Shown here piece by piece: positions 47,736 through 58,848 of a stretch of DNA of 64,000 nt. The stretch lies in contig NZ_CP023690.1 in NCBI RefSeq assembly GCF_008704795.1, forward strand, positions 682,001 through 746,000. The letters are read 5' to 3'. The stretch comes from Streptomyces spectabilis. Lineage in GTDB: Bacteria > Actinomycetota > Actinomycetes > Streptomycetales > Streptomycetaceae. Every line of letters starts with the position of its first letter. The first letter of the stretch is position 1. The notes under the pieces are model-generated. The model worked only from the letters and a program-made list of their open reading frames with translations, searched no databases and was not told the origin of the DNA. The position numbers were made by a program, and so were the translations under genes.

Positions 47736-48991
47736 AGCGCGGCCGAGACGCCGCGCGTGCCACGGTTCGACTCGTGTCTGTGGCCACCGCAGCGGCACGA
47801 GTTGCCGGTGCCGCGCTCGTGCATCCGAGACGGGCCGGGGATGCGGCCGCTGATTCCCTCGTTCGAGCTGTTGAGTCACTCGGAGGCGCCTACATCAAGG
47901 CGGGCCAGCTGTTGGCCACCCGGTCGGACCTCATCGGTCCACGACTCGCACATCGGCTGTCGCGACTCCAGGACGACGTTGCTGCGATGAGCGGCACTGA
48001 TGCGCTCGCAGTGCTCGAACGTTCACACCTGCCGTGGCCGGCGAGTGCGTATTCGGCAGTGGCGAAGGGGCCCGTGGCAAGCGGATCGATCGCTTGCGTG
48101 TACCGGTGGGAGCCCGATTCAGGCGCTCCCCTGGCGTTGAAGATACGGCGGCCCGATGCGGCCGAGACAGTGCCCATCGACACGGCCATGTTGCGTTCGT
48201 TCGCGCGGCTGTGCGCGATGACACCGTGGATGCGCTCCAGTCCGGTCGTCGCCATCGTCGACGATCTGTGCTCCGCCGTGCTCAATCAGCTTGACCTGGA
48301 CCGCGAACGCATCATGCTGACCCAGTTTCGGGGAGTCCTCAAGAACGAAGACCACATCGTCGTTCCAGCACCAGTCGACGAATACTCCAACTCCGAACTG
48401 CTCGCCATGGAGTTCGTCGACGGCCTGGACCGGAAGACGTTTGCTACGGCGGCGCCGAGCCTGCGCGATGAGGGCATCATCACGCTGGTCCGCGCCATGT
48501 ACGACCTCGTCTTCGTGCATGGTTTCGTGCATATCGACCTGCACCAGGGAAACGCATATCTGCTCCCGGACGGGCGACTCGTTCTGCTCGACGTCGGGTT
48601 CGCACATGTGCTCAGCGACTTCTCTCGTGAGCGTTTCACCCGTTTCTTCGGCGGCATGGTGACCGGGCGCGGGCAGGAGTGCGCGGAGATCCTGCTCAGT
48701 ACGACGAAAGGGATCGACCACCACGATCAGAACCTGGTTCGGTTCAAAGCGGAGGTCGTTCGGCTCGTGGAAGAGTCCGCGGAACTCGATGTCGCGCACT
48801 TCTCGGTGCCCCGCTTCGCTGCGCGGCTGTTTCAGATCCAGCAGAGCAACGGCTACTACGCCGAGCCCGAGATGATGTTCCCGTTGCTCTGCCTGATCGC
48901 CCTAGAGGGAACCGTCAATGAGTTGGCGCCACACATGGACTTCCAGATCGAGGCCGCTCCCTACATCATGTCCAGCCTTATCGATCTGTAG
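47732..48991 (+). CDS. UbiB/ABC1 (AarF/ADCK) kinase-like protein
   Basis: A 419-residue member of the atypical kinase-like UbiB family. The family KxGQ motif is IKAGQLLATR (about residue 55). The modified nucleotide loop is VASGSIACVYR, the lysine is in LALKIRRP, the catalytic loop is HIDLHQGN, and the metal motif is LLDVGF in place of DFG. UbiB proteins are ATPases that help extract or handle lipophilic isoprenoid/quinone precursors at the membrane. No C-terminal membrane helices are evident. As part of a biosynthetic operon it may manage a hydrophobic intermediate. It ends 12 nt before the Clp gene. Confidence 0.85.
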   Translation: MKRGRDAARATVRLVSVATAAARVAGAALVHPRRAGDAAADSLVRAVESLGGAYIKAGQLLATRSDLIGPRLAHRLSRLQDDVAAMSGTDALAVLERSHLPWPASAYSAVAKGPVASGSIACVYRWEPDSGAPLALKIRRPDAAETVPIDTAMLRSFARLCAMTPWMRSSPVVAIVDDLCSAVLNQLDLDRERIMLTQFRGVLKNEDHIVVPAPVDEYSNSELLAMEFVDGLDRKTFATAAPSLRDEGIITLVRAMYDLVFVHGFVHIDLHQGNAYLLPDGRLVLLDVGFAHVLSDFSRERFTRFFGGMVTGRGQECAEILLSTTKGIDHHDQNLVRFKAEVVRLVEESAELDVAHFSVPRFAARLFQIQQSNGYYAEPEMMFPLLCLIALEGTVNELAPHMDFQIEAAPYIMSSLIDL

Positions 48992-49003
48992 CGGAGAGGA
49001 CCT

Positions 49004-51418
<2,415 letters not shown>

Positions 51419-51453
51419 CTTAAGAAGTAGTATCGATCTGAGAGGAGCGCGGA

Positions 51454-51816
51454 ATGGGCCAGCGACTGGCATATTTCGAGATCACCTCGTCCGAGGACGC
51501 CGGGCGTCTCCAGTCGTTCTATGCCGACATGTTCGGCTGGAGCGTCAACGAAGTACCTGACATGGGCGGATACGCCCTCGTCGACACCCAGTCCGGCGAG
51601 GGAGCCGTGGTCGGCGGGATCGGTCCGGCCATGGGCGAGGCCGGTGTCCGGGTGTACTTCCAGTCCTCTGATCTTGGTGCCGCGCTGCAGCGGGCCGAGA
51701 AGCTGGGCGGGTCGAGGGTCATGGAGCCGACCGAGTTACCCGGATTCGGCAACATCGCAGTGTTCGCCGACCCGGACGGAAACACCATCGGCCTGTGGGA
51801 TCAGCCTTCCGCCTGA
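51454..51816 (+). CDS. VOC (glyoxalase/bleomycin-resistance) family protein
   Basis: A 120-residue vicinal oxygen chelate protein. ITSSEDAGRLQSFYADMFGWSVNE and GNIAVFADPDGNTIGLWD are the standard start and end of a two-motif VOC domain. It could bind a drug-like molecule (self-resistance) or catalyse isomerisation or ring chemistry. GAGAGGAG precedes the ATG. An in-frame TTA codon lies at 51736, again suggesting bldA control. Confidence 0.82.
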   Translation: MGQRLAYFEITSSEDAGRLQSFYADMFGWSVNEVPDMGGYALVDTQSGEGAVVGGIGPAMGEAGVRVYFQSSDLGAALQRAEKLGGSRVMEPTELPGFGNIAVFADPDGNTIGLWDQPSA

Positions 51817-51990
51817 CTCACCAGTGCCAAGGCAGGCGAGCGAGACCGATGCGGTTGCGTGCATCCCCCTGTCGACAGCTCGTCCTGCACGGGTTGCCCG
51901 TCATGACGGGGACGATGCGTTGCGCAACCGCTCGTTCTCGGAACTGTCTGTGTGCCTGTGGCGACGACCAGATCAGTGATCGGAACACCC

Positions 51991-53088
51991 ATGACTTCAG
52001 AGCCTGGTGACCGCAAGCGATCCTCCTCGGCGTCGTCTGCGGGCGGTCGAGCGGCTCCTGCCGCACATCCGCGACAGCAGATGTTTGCGCTGCTGATGGG
52101 TTGTTACGCTTCACAATGCATCGCGGTGGCTGCTGACCTGAGGATTTCCGACTACTTGCACGAGGCGCCGCAGCGACCATCCGACCTCGCCCAGCACACC
52201 CAGTGCGATGCTCGAGCGATGCACCGGCTTCTGCGGGCTCTGGCCGGTATCGGAGTGTTCAACGAGCGTGACGACGGTTCTTTCGAACTCACCCCTACTG
52301 GCGAGTTGTTACGCTCCGACGTCCCCGGATCGTTGCAGTCGATCGCGCGGCTGATCGGCTCGGAACTTCAGTGGCCCACGCTCGGCAACCTGAGTCACAC
52401 GGTCAGAACGGGCGAGCCGGCGTTCGAGCACGTCTTCGGGATGTCGATGTGGGAGTACCTCGCCACGAACGCCGATGCGCGTGCCTTGTTCCAATCATCG
52501 ATGAGCGCGTTCTCCACCGCCGAAGTCCGCGCGATCCTCGACAACTACGACTTCTCGGACGCCATCACGGTTGTCGACGTCGCCGGCGGACAGGGAACCC
52601 TCCTGGCCGCGATCGTCGACAAGTACCCGCACGTCGAAGGCATCCTCTTCGAGCAACCAGAGGTGACCCGCGAGGCCCGCGACCAGTTCGTCGCGAACGG
52701 GTTGGGGCACCGGTGCCGGGCGATAGCGGGAGACATGTTCTCCACGATCCCCACCGGAGCCGACTGCTACATCATGAAGTCCGTTCTGCACGATTGGGAT
52801 GACGAACGCGCGACGCGGCTGCTTCGTATCTGCCGGGACGCGATGGTCGACCGCGCGAGGCTACTGATCATCACGCGTGTGGTCCGGCCCGCGAACGAGC
52901 CCGACCTCAGCAAGTTCCAGGACCTGAACATGCTGATCAACCTCAACGGCGCAGAGCGCACGGCCGACGAATTCCGCGAGCTCCTCGGCCACGCCGATCT
53001 CCAACTCCACGAGATCATCGCCACACCGAGCCCGCTGAGCATTCTCGTCTGCACGCCGGATACGTCCAGCCGGCCAGGTGCTCTGTGA
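51991..53088 (+). CDS. SAM-dependent O-methyltransferase (class I, dimeric)
   Basis: A 365-residue methyltransferase of the plant-COMT/TcmN-like family. An N-terminal winged-helix dimerisation domain (ISDYLHEAPQRPSDLAQHT) is followed by the SAM-binding VVDVAGGQGTLLAAIV (about residue 195) and SVLHDWDDERATRLLR, whose His-Asp is typical of the catalytic base. It should methylate a hydroxyl on the pathway product. ATG at 51991 is chosen for CGGAA at 6 nt; a GTG 39 nt upstream is possible. It contains an in-frame TTA at 52309. It is the last gene of the low-GC cluster on this strand. Confidence 0.86.
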   Translation: MTSEPGDRKRSSSASSAGGRAAPAAHPRQQMFALLMGCYASQCIAVAADLRISDYLHEAPQRPSDLAQHTQCDARAMHRLLRALAGIGVFNERDDGSFELTPTGELLRSDVPGSLQSIARLIGSELQWPTLGNLSHTVRTGEPAFEHVFGMSMWEYLATNADARALFQSSMSAFSTAEVRAILDNYDFSDAITVVDVAGGQGTLLAAIVDKYPHVEGILFEQPEVTREARDQFVANGLGHRCRAIAGDMFSTIPTGADCYIMKSVLHDWDDERATRLLRICRDAMVDRARLLIITRVVRPANEPDLSKFQDLNMLINLNGAERTADEFRELLGHADLQLHEIIATPSPLSILVCTPDTSSRPGAL

Positions 53089-53159
53089 ATGCTCGGCAGA
53101 CTCGTAGCACTTGGGGCTACCTGCCCCATGACCTGCCGCAGCTGAAGCCGGACTCCCAG

Positions 53160-54224
53160 TCAGAGCCCGAGGGCCGTTGAGGCCAAGGCGGTTCCGAGTA
53201 CTCGTGCCTCGATCTTGGCGAAGGCGAGGTCTCGTGAGGTGGAGGTGTCGTCGGCGAAGGGTGAGAAGCCGCAGTCGTCGCAGGTGCCCAGTTGGTCGAC
53301 CGGGATGTAGCGCGCGGCGAGCAGGACCCGGTCACGTACCTCTTCGGGAGTCTCGGTGGTGGCACTGATCGGGTCGGTCACCCCGACGAAGACGCGGATG
53401 TCCGGGCGGAGTTGACCGGCGATGATCTCCAGCACCCGTTCGGGATCGGGCTCGCTGGCCAGTTGCAGGTAGAAGTTCCCGGCCTTCAGCTGGAAGAGCC
53501 GGGGCAACAGCTCGGCGTAGTCGACGTCCAGGCTGTGAGTGGAGTCGTGATCCCCGCCCGGGCAGGTGTGTACCCCGATGCGGGCCCGCTCCTGATCGCT
53601 GAACCGGCCGAGGACCTCGTTGTTGAGAGCGATGAAGTCGTCGAGCACACCCCCGGACGGGTCCAGCTTGAGTGACATGCGCCCTTCCGTGAAGTCGAGC
53701 TGGACGCTGTGCGCCCCCGCCTCGAGGCAGCCGCGGATATCGGTCTCCGCCTCGTCGGCGAGATCACGCAGGAACTCTTCACGGGAGTAGCCCTCGATGG
53801 GTTCGCCCGGGTAGAGCAGGCTCAGGGCCGACGGGGCGATGACGGCCTGCTTGACCGGGCGGTCCGTGTGCCGCAAGGCGTCGCGCACATAGGTTTCCGC
53901 GCGGACCTGATAGCGGAACGGTCCCGAGGTGAGACAGGGCAGCTGCCGGGTGTGACCGTCGGCGAACGGGATGACGGCGCCGTTCGGGTCGAGGGTGGTC
54001 AGGCCCGTGAGGGGGTAGGTGGCGAAGCTGGGCTTGGCCTGCTCCCCGTCGACCAGGACGGGGCAGCCCAACTGCTCCAGCCGGGTCAGGGTGTCGGCGG
54101 TCGCCCGCTCCTGCAGAGTTCTTAATTCCGCTTCCGCAAGCCGCCCTTCAGCGTGTTCGGCGAGGGCCGTCTGCAGGTTGCTCGGGCGGGGGATGCTACC
54201 GATCGGCTCGGTGGGGAGAGTCAT
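53160..54224 (-). CDS. MetE C-terminal-domain-like methyltransferase
   Basis: A 354-residue protein matching the catalytic barrel of cobalamin-independent methionine synthase (MetE). SIPRP near the N terminus, VQLDFTEGR, GVHTCPGGDHDS and CDDCGFSPF carry the expected substrate and zinc (His, Cys, Cys) positions. The N-terminal half of a full MetE is absent, as in archaeal and some secondary-metabolism homologues. It may regenerate methionine for the neighbouring methyltransferase or transfer a methyl or thiol-linked group to another acceptor. ATG at 54224 is chosen, though its ribosome site is weak. No cobalamin riboswitch is visible upstream. Confidence 0.75.
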   Translation of the reverse strand: MTLPTEPIGSIPRPSNLQTALAEHAEGRLAEAELRTLQERATADTLTRLEQLGCPVLVDGEQAKPSFATYPLTGLTTLDPNGAVIPFADGHTRQLPCLTSGPFRYQVRAETYVRDALRHTDRPVKQAVIAPSALSLLYPGEPIEGYSREEFLRDLADEAETDIRGCLEAGAHSVQLDFTEGRMSLKLDPSGGVLDDFIALNNEVLGRFSDQERARIGVHTCPGGDHDSTHSLDVDYAELLPRLFQLKAGNFYLQLASEPDPERVLEIIAGQLRPDIRVFVGVTDPISATTETPEEVRDRVLLAARYIPVDQLGTCDDCGFSPFADDTSTSRDLAFAKIEARVLGTALASTALGL

Positions 54225-54797
54225 GAACCGGACCATACGGAGCGCGGTAGGGCCTAGCAAGAAGGCGGGTGTACATCCCCTGTGAAGATACGCGCGGCCA
54301 GGTGTCCGCCCTGATCAGGATTCCCAAGGTCACCGAGGAACATCAGGGTTCCGCTGCTGTTCCGTGGATTCGGAGTTCTGAAGCGGTCGAATTCTCAGCC
54401 CGCCATAGAACGGTTGTACGGAGCGCTTCAGCCAGCGAATGAGCTGCCGATTCGGCGAGTTGAGCAGTGTGAGCGGCCACAGGACGTAACCGCCCCTCCC
54501 TCTCCTCATGGGACCCACCTGGCCGACGGCGTCGACGGCCGGGCGGAGCCGGCGGAGTGGGCGTGCCTCGCCCATCTGCTCGCCGTCGCGGCGCCGGGCA
54601 CGGTTGACGACACGGGCACCAAGGCGTCATCCAGTCGCGCGCCTGCCGGTGCGGGCGCCGCACGGCCCGCGCGCGGCGTGGCGGCTCGCGTCCTGACGGA
54701 GGCCGCGACTTCTCCGAGATTGCTGAACTGCGATCGGGAAATCTGGAGGAGGGTAGGTTCCGCCGCGGTCCCCTAATCTCGTCAGGGTGTTCGGCTG
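54225..54797. other. 573-nt divergent gap, MetE-like / MFS transporter
   Basis: No supported gene. A - strand frame (54330-54575) reads TLLNSPNRQLIRWLKR at its end, which looks almost protein-like but has no recognised relatives and no ribosome site. Promoters for the two flanking divergent genes should lie here. Confidence 0.35.
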
Positions 54798-56453
54798 ATG
54801 AGGGGGATGCTCATGGCGATGAGGAGACTCGGTCTTGCCCGGGGGGAGTTCGAACACCCGGCTTCATTCTGGCTCGGAGCGCTGGCGTGCACCGCAGGTG
54901 TCGCGCTGCATCTGCCGATGTACTTCTCGGCACACCACATGCACTACGTCATGGCCGGGATGCGGCCGGACCCCGCCATGATCACCGGGATGGTGCTCAT
55001 CGCCGTCGGACTGGTCGCGGTCGTCTACGGCGTGCTGCCCCCGCGCGGGGGCCAGATCAGGAAATCGGCGCGGTCCATCCGCGTCACCGCCATCGATAAC
55101 GCCCCGATTCGGGGTCGGCACATCGCACTGCTCATCGTTCTCGCCATCGCGATCACGATCGACGTCATGAAGCCCGCGACGCTTGCGTTCGTGGCGCCCG
55201 GCTTCGCCCAGGAGTACGGACTCAAATCCCCGGCCAATCCGCAGGGGGACATTCCCGTCTCGTGGCTCCCGCTTTCTGGGATCACCGGAACGGTCCTCGG
55301 CTCCTGGATCTGGGGCGTGTTGGGTGACCGCATCGGACGGCGTTCCTCGATTCTGCTGGCCGGAATGCTCTTCATCACCACTTCGATCTGCGGTGCGATG
55401 CCCGGCTTCAAGTGGAATCTCATGATGTGCTTCATGATGGGGATCGGCGTCGGCGGCATGATTCCGATCGCCTTCGCGCTGATGGCCGAGACGATCCCCG
55501 CGCGCCACCGCGGCTGGCTGATGGTGTTGATCGGCGGTGACATCGCCGGCGCGTACCTCATCACGAGCTGGCTGTCCGGTTGGCTGACCCCGACCTACGG
55601 CTGGCGCATCCTCTGGCTCATCGGCTTGCCGACAGGAGTGCTGTTCATCGCGCTGAACCACTGGATCCCCGAATCGCCCCGCTATCTGATCGCCCGCGGC
55701 CGGGACGAGGAGGCCAAGGTGATCATGACCAAGTACGGCGCGGCGGTGCAAGAGGTCCCGGGCGACGCCACGGCTCCGGAGAAGCCCACCTTTCGCGGCT
55801 ACTATCGGCTCTTCCGGGGCCCGTTCGCCGGTCCCACCCTCGCGATCATGGTCCTCGCCGCCGGCGCGGGCCTCGTCACGTTCGGCTTTCAACTCTGGGT
55901 GCCGACCAACCTGCAGCACCTCGGTTACTCCGCGGTGAAGTCAGACTACGTCGTGCGCAACGCGGCGCTGCTCGGACTTCCCTTCACCGTGCTTGTGGCG
56001 GTGGCCTACGGCTGGTGGGGAAGCCGCAAGACGATCATCACGCTCGCGGTGGTGTCAGCGCTGTCGCTGGGCGGCTTCGTGGTGGCCGGCGACTCAGTGG
56101 CGCAGCACCACCTCGCGCTCTCGCTGATGCTCATCGTGCCGCTCTCCGCCATCAGCTCGGTGACGGCGGTCGTCTCGGCGTACGCCGCCGAGGTCTACCC
56201 CACGATGCTGCGCTCGCGCGGCTCGGGCATGGCGGCCGGCATGACCAAGCTCGGCGGAGTCCTGATCATCGCCGTGGTCGTCGCCAGCACGACCATCCCC
56301 TCCATCGCCGCGACCGCGCTCATCGGCGCCGTGCCACTGCTCCTGGCGGCCGCGATGTTCCTGTGGTTCGGGCCCGAGACCAAGCGGCGAAGCGTCGAGG
56401 AGATCGCCGACGAGCTGTTGGCACCTGAGGCCGCCTCTCGAGCGGACCACTGA
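54798..56453 (+). CDS. MFS transporter, sugar/aromatic-acid porter type
   Basis: A 551-residue transporter. Two extra N-terminal hydrophobic segments (residues 25-75) precede the 12-TM MFS core. GVLGDRIGRRSSILLAG is the signature loop 2-3, WIPESPRYLIARGR matches the PESPRxL motif of the sugar porter family, and WWGSRKTII is the second-half copy. It may take up a small polar substrate or export product. Four in-frame ATGs lie within 24 nt; AGGGGG best fits the third (54813), so the true start may be slightly downstream. No regulator is adjacent. Confidence 0.83.
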   Translation: MRGMLMAMRRLGLARGEFEHPASFWLGALACTAGVALHLPMYFSAHHMHYVMAGMRPDPAMITGMVLIAVGLVAVVYGVLPPRGGQIRKSARSIRVTAIDNAPIRGRHIALLIVLAIAITIDVMKPATLAFVAPGFAQEYGLKSPANPQGDIPVSWLPLSGITGTVLGSWIWGVLGDRIGRRSSILLAGMLFITTSICGAMPGFKWNLMMCFMMGIGVGGMIPIAFALMAETIPARHRGWLMVLIGGDIAGAYLITSWLSGWLTPTYGWRILWLIGLPTGVLFIALNHWIPESPRYLIARGRDEEAKVIMTKYGAAVQEVPGDATAPEKPTFRGYYRLFRGPFAGPTLAIMVLAAGAGLVTFGFQLWVPTNLQHLGYSAVKSDYVVRNAALLGLPFTVLVAVAYGWWGSRKTIITLAVVSALSLGGFVVAGDSVAQHHLALSLMLIVPLSAISSVTAVVSAYAAEVYPTMLRSRGSGMAAGMTKLGGVLIIAVVVASTTIPSIAATALIGAVPLLLAAAMFLWFGPETKRRSVEEIADELLAPEAASRADH

Positions 56454-56636
56454 GCCGAGCTGTACGGGTGTGCTCGGCAGCCTCCTTCCGGGTGTCAGGC
56501 TTCGGCGATCCCGAGAAGACAGCCACGGCGACGTAGAACAGCGGGACAACGCTGCACACCGAGTTGGCTTCCTTCTCAAACGACAGCAGAGCCTCTGGGA
56601 ACGTCCCCAGGAGACATCGGTCCGGCATAGCCGAGT

Positions 56637-57092
56637 TCAGTCGACGGGGCCTGACAGCCACTCACCTTTGAGCATCACTGTTCGGCCAGAAAACTCGTGA
56701 AATCCGTTCCATACTTGGATGCGGCGAGGGAGCAGTCGAATGTAGACGTAGCCCGACATCTTGCGTGGGTCGTGAGAGACAGCGGCGAAGCGGTCGGCGA
56801 CGCCCGTGGCGACCTCTGGAACCGGCACGAGACCATCGAGAACGGTATCGATCATCACCACGTCAGACGTGGTGCCGACTGCTACTCGTGCCCGCTTGGT
56901 CTCCTGGATCCTTCGGACGGTTTTACTGCTCTCGCCGGTAGCAGTGACGATGGCGTCGTTGTCGCTGACGAACGCCACCGGAATCAGATGTGGCCCGGCG
57001 CACCCACCCGTGGCCAGCCACATCTGGGATTCCTGCTGAAGCCTGAGGCGGGCGGCAGCTAGGCGTTCTTCATGAGCACGAGGCGTCGGCAT
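56637..57092 (-). CDS. Pyridoxamine-phosphate-oxidase-fold flavin/F420-binding protein
   Basis: A 151-residue split beta-barrel protein of the PPOX family. QESQMWLATGGCAGPHLIPVAFVSD is the typical start, VTATGESSKTVRRIQETKRARVAVG the central strands, and YVYIRLLPRRIQVWNGF the end. Actinobacterial members bind F420 or FMN and reduce small molecules. ATG at 57092 follows AAGGA; the longer open frame overlaps a transposase remnant. It is a single gene. Confidence 0.75.
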   Translation of the reverse strand: MPTPRAHEERLAAARLRLQQESQMWLATGGCAGPHLIPVAFVSDNDAIVTATGESSKTVRRIQETKRARVAVGTTSDVVMIDTVLDGLVPVPEVATGVADRFAAVSHDPRKMSGYVYIRLLPRRIQVWNGFHEFSGRTVMLKGEWLSGPVD

Positions 57093-57111
57093 ATCAGGAT
57101 GTTCCTTCAGC

Positions 57112-57318
57112 TTATCGGCAGCCGGGGTTTGCCGGGCAGAAGGCCCGCAGTTTCGGGCCCTTCCCACAGTCCGCTTCCTGAGCCAGCAGCCCCTCGATGG
57201 ACTGCGCAAACACCACCCGCGGCTCCGGCCGGTGGAACAAGTCCCCCCAGCCCCCGGCCAGTTCGTCCAGAGCGCGTCCCCACCCGCCGATGTCGTCAGC
57301 CGTAACACGCAGTGTCAT
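57112..57318 (-). pseudogene. Truncated IS701-type transposase N terminus
   Basis: A 68-residue frame starting MTLRVTADDIGGWGRALDEL and continuing WGDLFHRPEPRVVFAQSIEGLL, which resembles the N terminus of IS701-family transposases. After LLAQ the frame is lost and the homology seems to jump to another frame (GLWEGPETAGLL). Nothing of the DDE domain follows. It is a dead relic marking past insertion near the end of the low-GC segment. Confidence 0.5.
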
Positions 57319-57373
57319 GCCCGGACAACGAGCACCCCGACATCAAGTCACAATCCCGAACCCGAGCTGCTGA

Positions 57374-57523
57374 AAACTCATTCGGGACGCACTTGCTGTC
57401 GTCCACCAGGGCGAGGCGCTGTGGGCGATGGACACCAACCGCGGCAGCGCCTCCCTGCACGACTGGACCCGCCAAGCGAGGGGAATGGCAGCAGGCATGA
57501 CGACGGTAGCCCCCGCTCGATGA
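57374..57523 (+). pseudogene. Possible C-terminal remnant of a disrupted gene
   Basis: A start-less frame reading KLIRDALAVVHQGEALWAM and ending TTVAPAR just inside a hairpin. The residue pattern looks coding but there is no start codon with a ribosome site and no family is recognised. It may be the tail of a gene broken when the adjacent element inserted. Confidence 0.25.
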
Positions 57524-57532
57524 GCGGGGGCT
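57508..57532 (+). terminator. Perfect 11-bp hairpin with GAT loop
   Basis: Arms 57508-57518 and 57522-57532 (AGCCCCCGCTC and its complement) are exact. It lies at the end of the gene remnant and looks like an orphan terminator. No T-run follows. Confidence 0.6.
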
Positions 57533-57616
57533 GGCTCGCGGCTCTACAGAACTGAGCGCCCCGAGACACTCAGGGACACTCAGGCGCTCGGCCCACGCCG
57601 TTCCACACGTCGCAAC

Positions 57617-58150
57617 CTACTGTTGAGGCTGCTCCGTCGTGGAGTGACCTGCCACTGAGTCCGGCCCAAGGCCGGAAGATTTCGCGCATTCTTCGGCGAA
57701 GTGTTGCAGGGTTACCCGCCAACCTTCCCCGTAGTTGCAGTCGGAGGGCAGCAGGGACGGGTCGACATTCTCCCAGCCAGTGTGTTCGACCGACACACGC
57801 GTCGAATGATCATCCAGCTTTTCGAAGGTCAGTTCGACACTTGTCGTGGGGCCGGAGATGACGTCCCACCGAAGCACGAACCCATGCGGCGGGTTCCAGG
57901 CGGTAATCACGCCCCAATTGCGCTCGCCGTCCGGTCGGACCTCGTACATGCGGCCGCCGACACGCTTCTCCACGACGACCGTCTTGATCTGATCTCGTCC
58001 CAGCGAGTAGGACTGCAGCGGCCACCAGTCCGCAACCCGGCCGACGAAGGTCGAGAATGCCGACTCCTGACTGCAATTCACGACGACACTCGCCCGCACG
58101 ACGTGCTGGTCGGCGACGACACTCGGATGCCTAGCGTTTACTGAGCTCAT
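57617..58150 (-). CDS. SRPBCC (AHSA1-type) protein
   Basis: A 177-residue START-like protein. VRASVVVNCSQESAFSTFVGRVADWWPL is the usual first strand and helix, RDQIKTVVVEKRVGGRMYEV and NWGVITAWNPPHGFVLRWD follow, and GWRVTLQHFAEECA is the C-terminal helix. This type commonly sits next to ArsR-type repressors, as here, and is thought to bind or modify small hydrophobic molecules. A 296-nt gap separates it from the ArsR gene. Confidence 0.82.
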   Translation of the reverse strand: MSSVNARHPSVVADQHVVRASVVVNCSQESAFSTFVGRVADWWPLQSYSLGRDQIKTVVVEKRVGGRMYEVRPDGERNWGVITAWNPPHGFVLRWDVISGPTTSVELTFEKLDDHSTRVSVEHTGWENVDPSLLPSDCNYGEGWRVTLQHFAEECAKSSGLGPDSVAGHSTTEQPQQ

Positions 58151-58446
58151 CCACCTGGCCCTCGATGTTGTTCGGCAACGGCGAGCGTCCCGGCGCCATG
58201 TCCGCTTCGCGCAAGTCCGTTACCCCTTGGGCGGAACACTCGCCGCGATGGCTGCCGTGCCGCTGAACGAATCAAGCATCCCGAGAGCGCCGCTGCAGCC
58301 AGCTTGCCGCCTACGTGCTCGACGACGCCGTTCGGCAGTCTGCTCATCGGGTTCGAGCGCTTGACTCCCCTGTTCAGCATGGCCGTCGTCAACACTCCTC
58401 GGCTCACCTTGCCGGTCCGCGACGCCGCCAGGATACCGTCCGTGCT

Positions 58447-58848
58447 CTAGCCAGGCATCCCCTGCTCGTGATTGGCCGATTCGCCTTCGGCGCCTTGGTC
58501 GTTGTCGCCGTGCGTGTTGACCTCGGCTGCCTCTGCGATTTCCTTGGCGAGTGCGAGGCTATTGGACCAGAGGTTGTTGAAGTATTGGTGCAGTATCGCG
58601 ATCCCGTCGGCCCGCGTGCGGTAGAGCCGACTTCTTCCGTCGCGGCGTTCCTCGACCAGTCCCGCCTCCTTGAGCACACGAAGGTGCTGAGAGACGGCCT
58701 GGCGGGTGACCGTGAAATGCCCCGCGATCTCACCGGCGGACATCTCCTTGGTGGCCACCAATTCGAGCATGGTGCGACGGTTTTCGTCTGAGAACGCACG
58801 CAGGATCGCGGCGGCCGATACTTCATCCGGCTGTTTCGAAAGCCTCAT
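58447..58848 (-). CDS. ArsR-family transcriptional regulator
   Basis: A 133-residue winged-helix regulator. AILRAFSDENRRTMLELVATKE, MSAGEIAGHFTVTRQAVSQHLRVLKEAGLV and RDGRSRLYRT are the ArsR fold with recognition helix and wing. No metal-binding Cys motif is present, so it likely senses an organic ligand. Its start overlaps the end of the MFS gene by 26 nt, so it is cotranscribed with the pump and probably represses the promoter at 60316-60344. The acidic tail may be disordered. Confidence 0.87.
   Translation of the reverse strand: MRLSKQPDEVSAAAILRAFSDENRRTMLELVATKEMSAGEIAGHFTVTRQAVSQHLRVLKEAGLVEERRDGRSRLYRTRADGIAILHQYFNNLWSNSLALAKEIAEAAEVNTHGDNDQGAEGESANHEQGMPG

Noticed and set aside
53160..54500. 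Cobalamin riboswitch upstream of the MetE-like gene
   Set aside because: No B12-box-like sequence or extended structure was found in the leader.
54330..54575. Small - strand gene with a protein-like C terminus
   Set aside because: No ribosome site and no recognised relatives; the N-terminal half is low-complexity.
57508..57532. CRISPR repeat
   Set aside because: The hairpin is a single copy with no spaced repeats or cas genes nearby.
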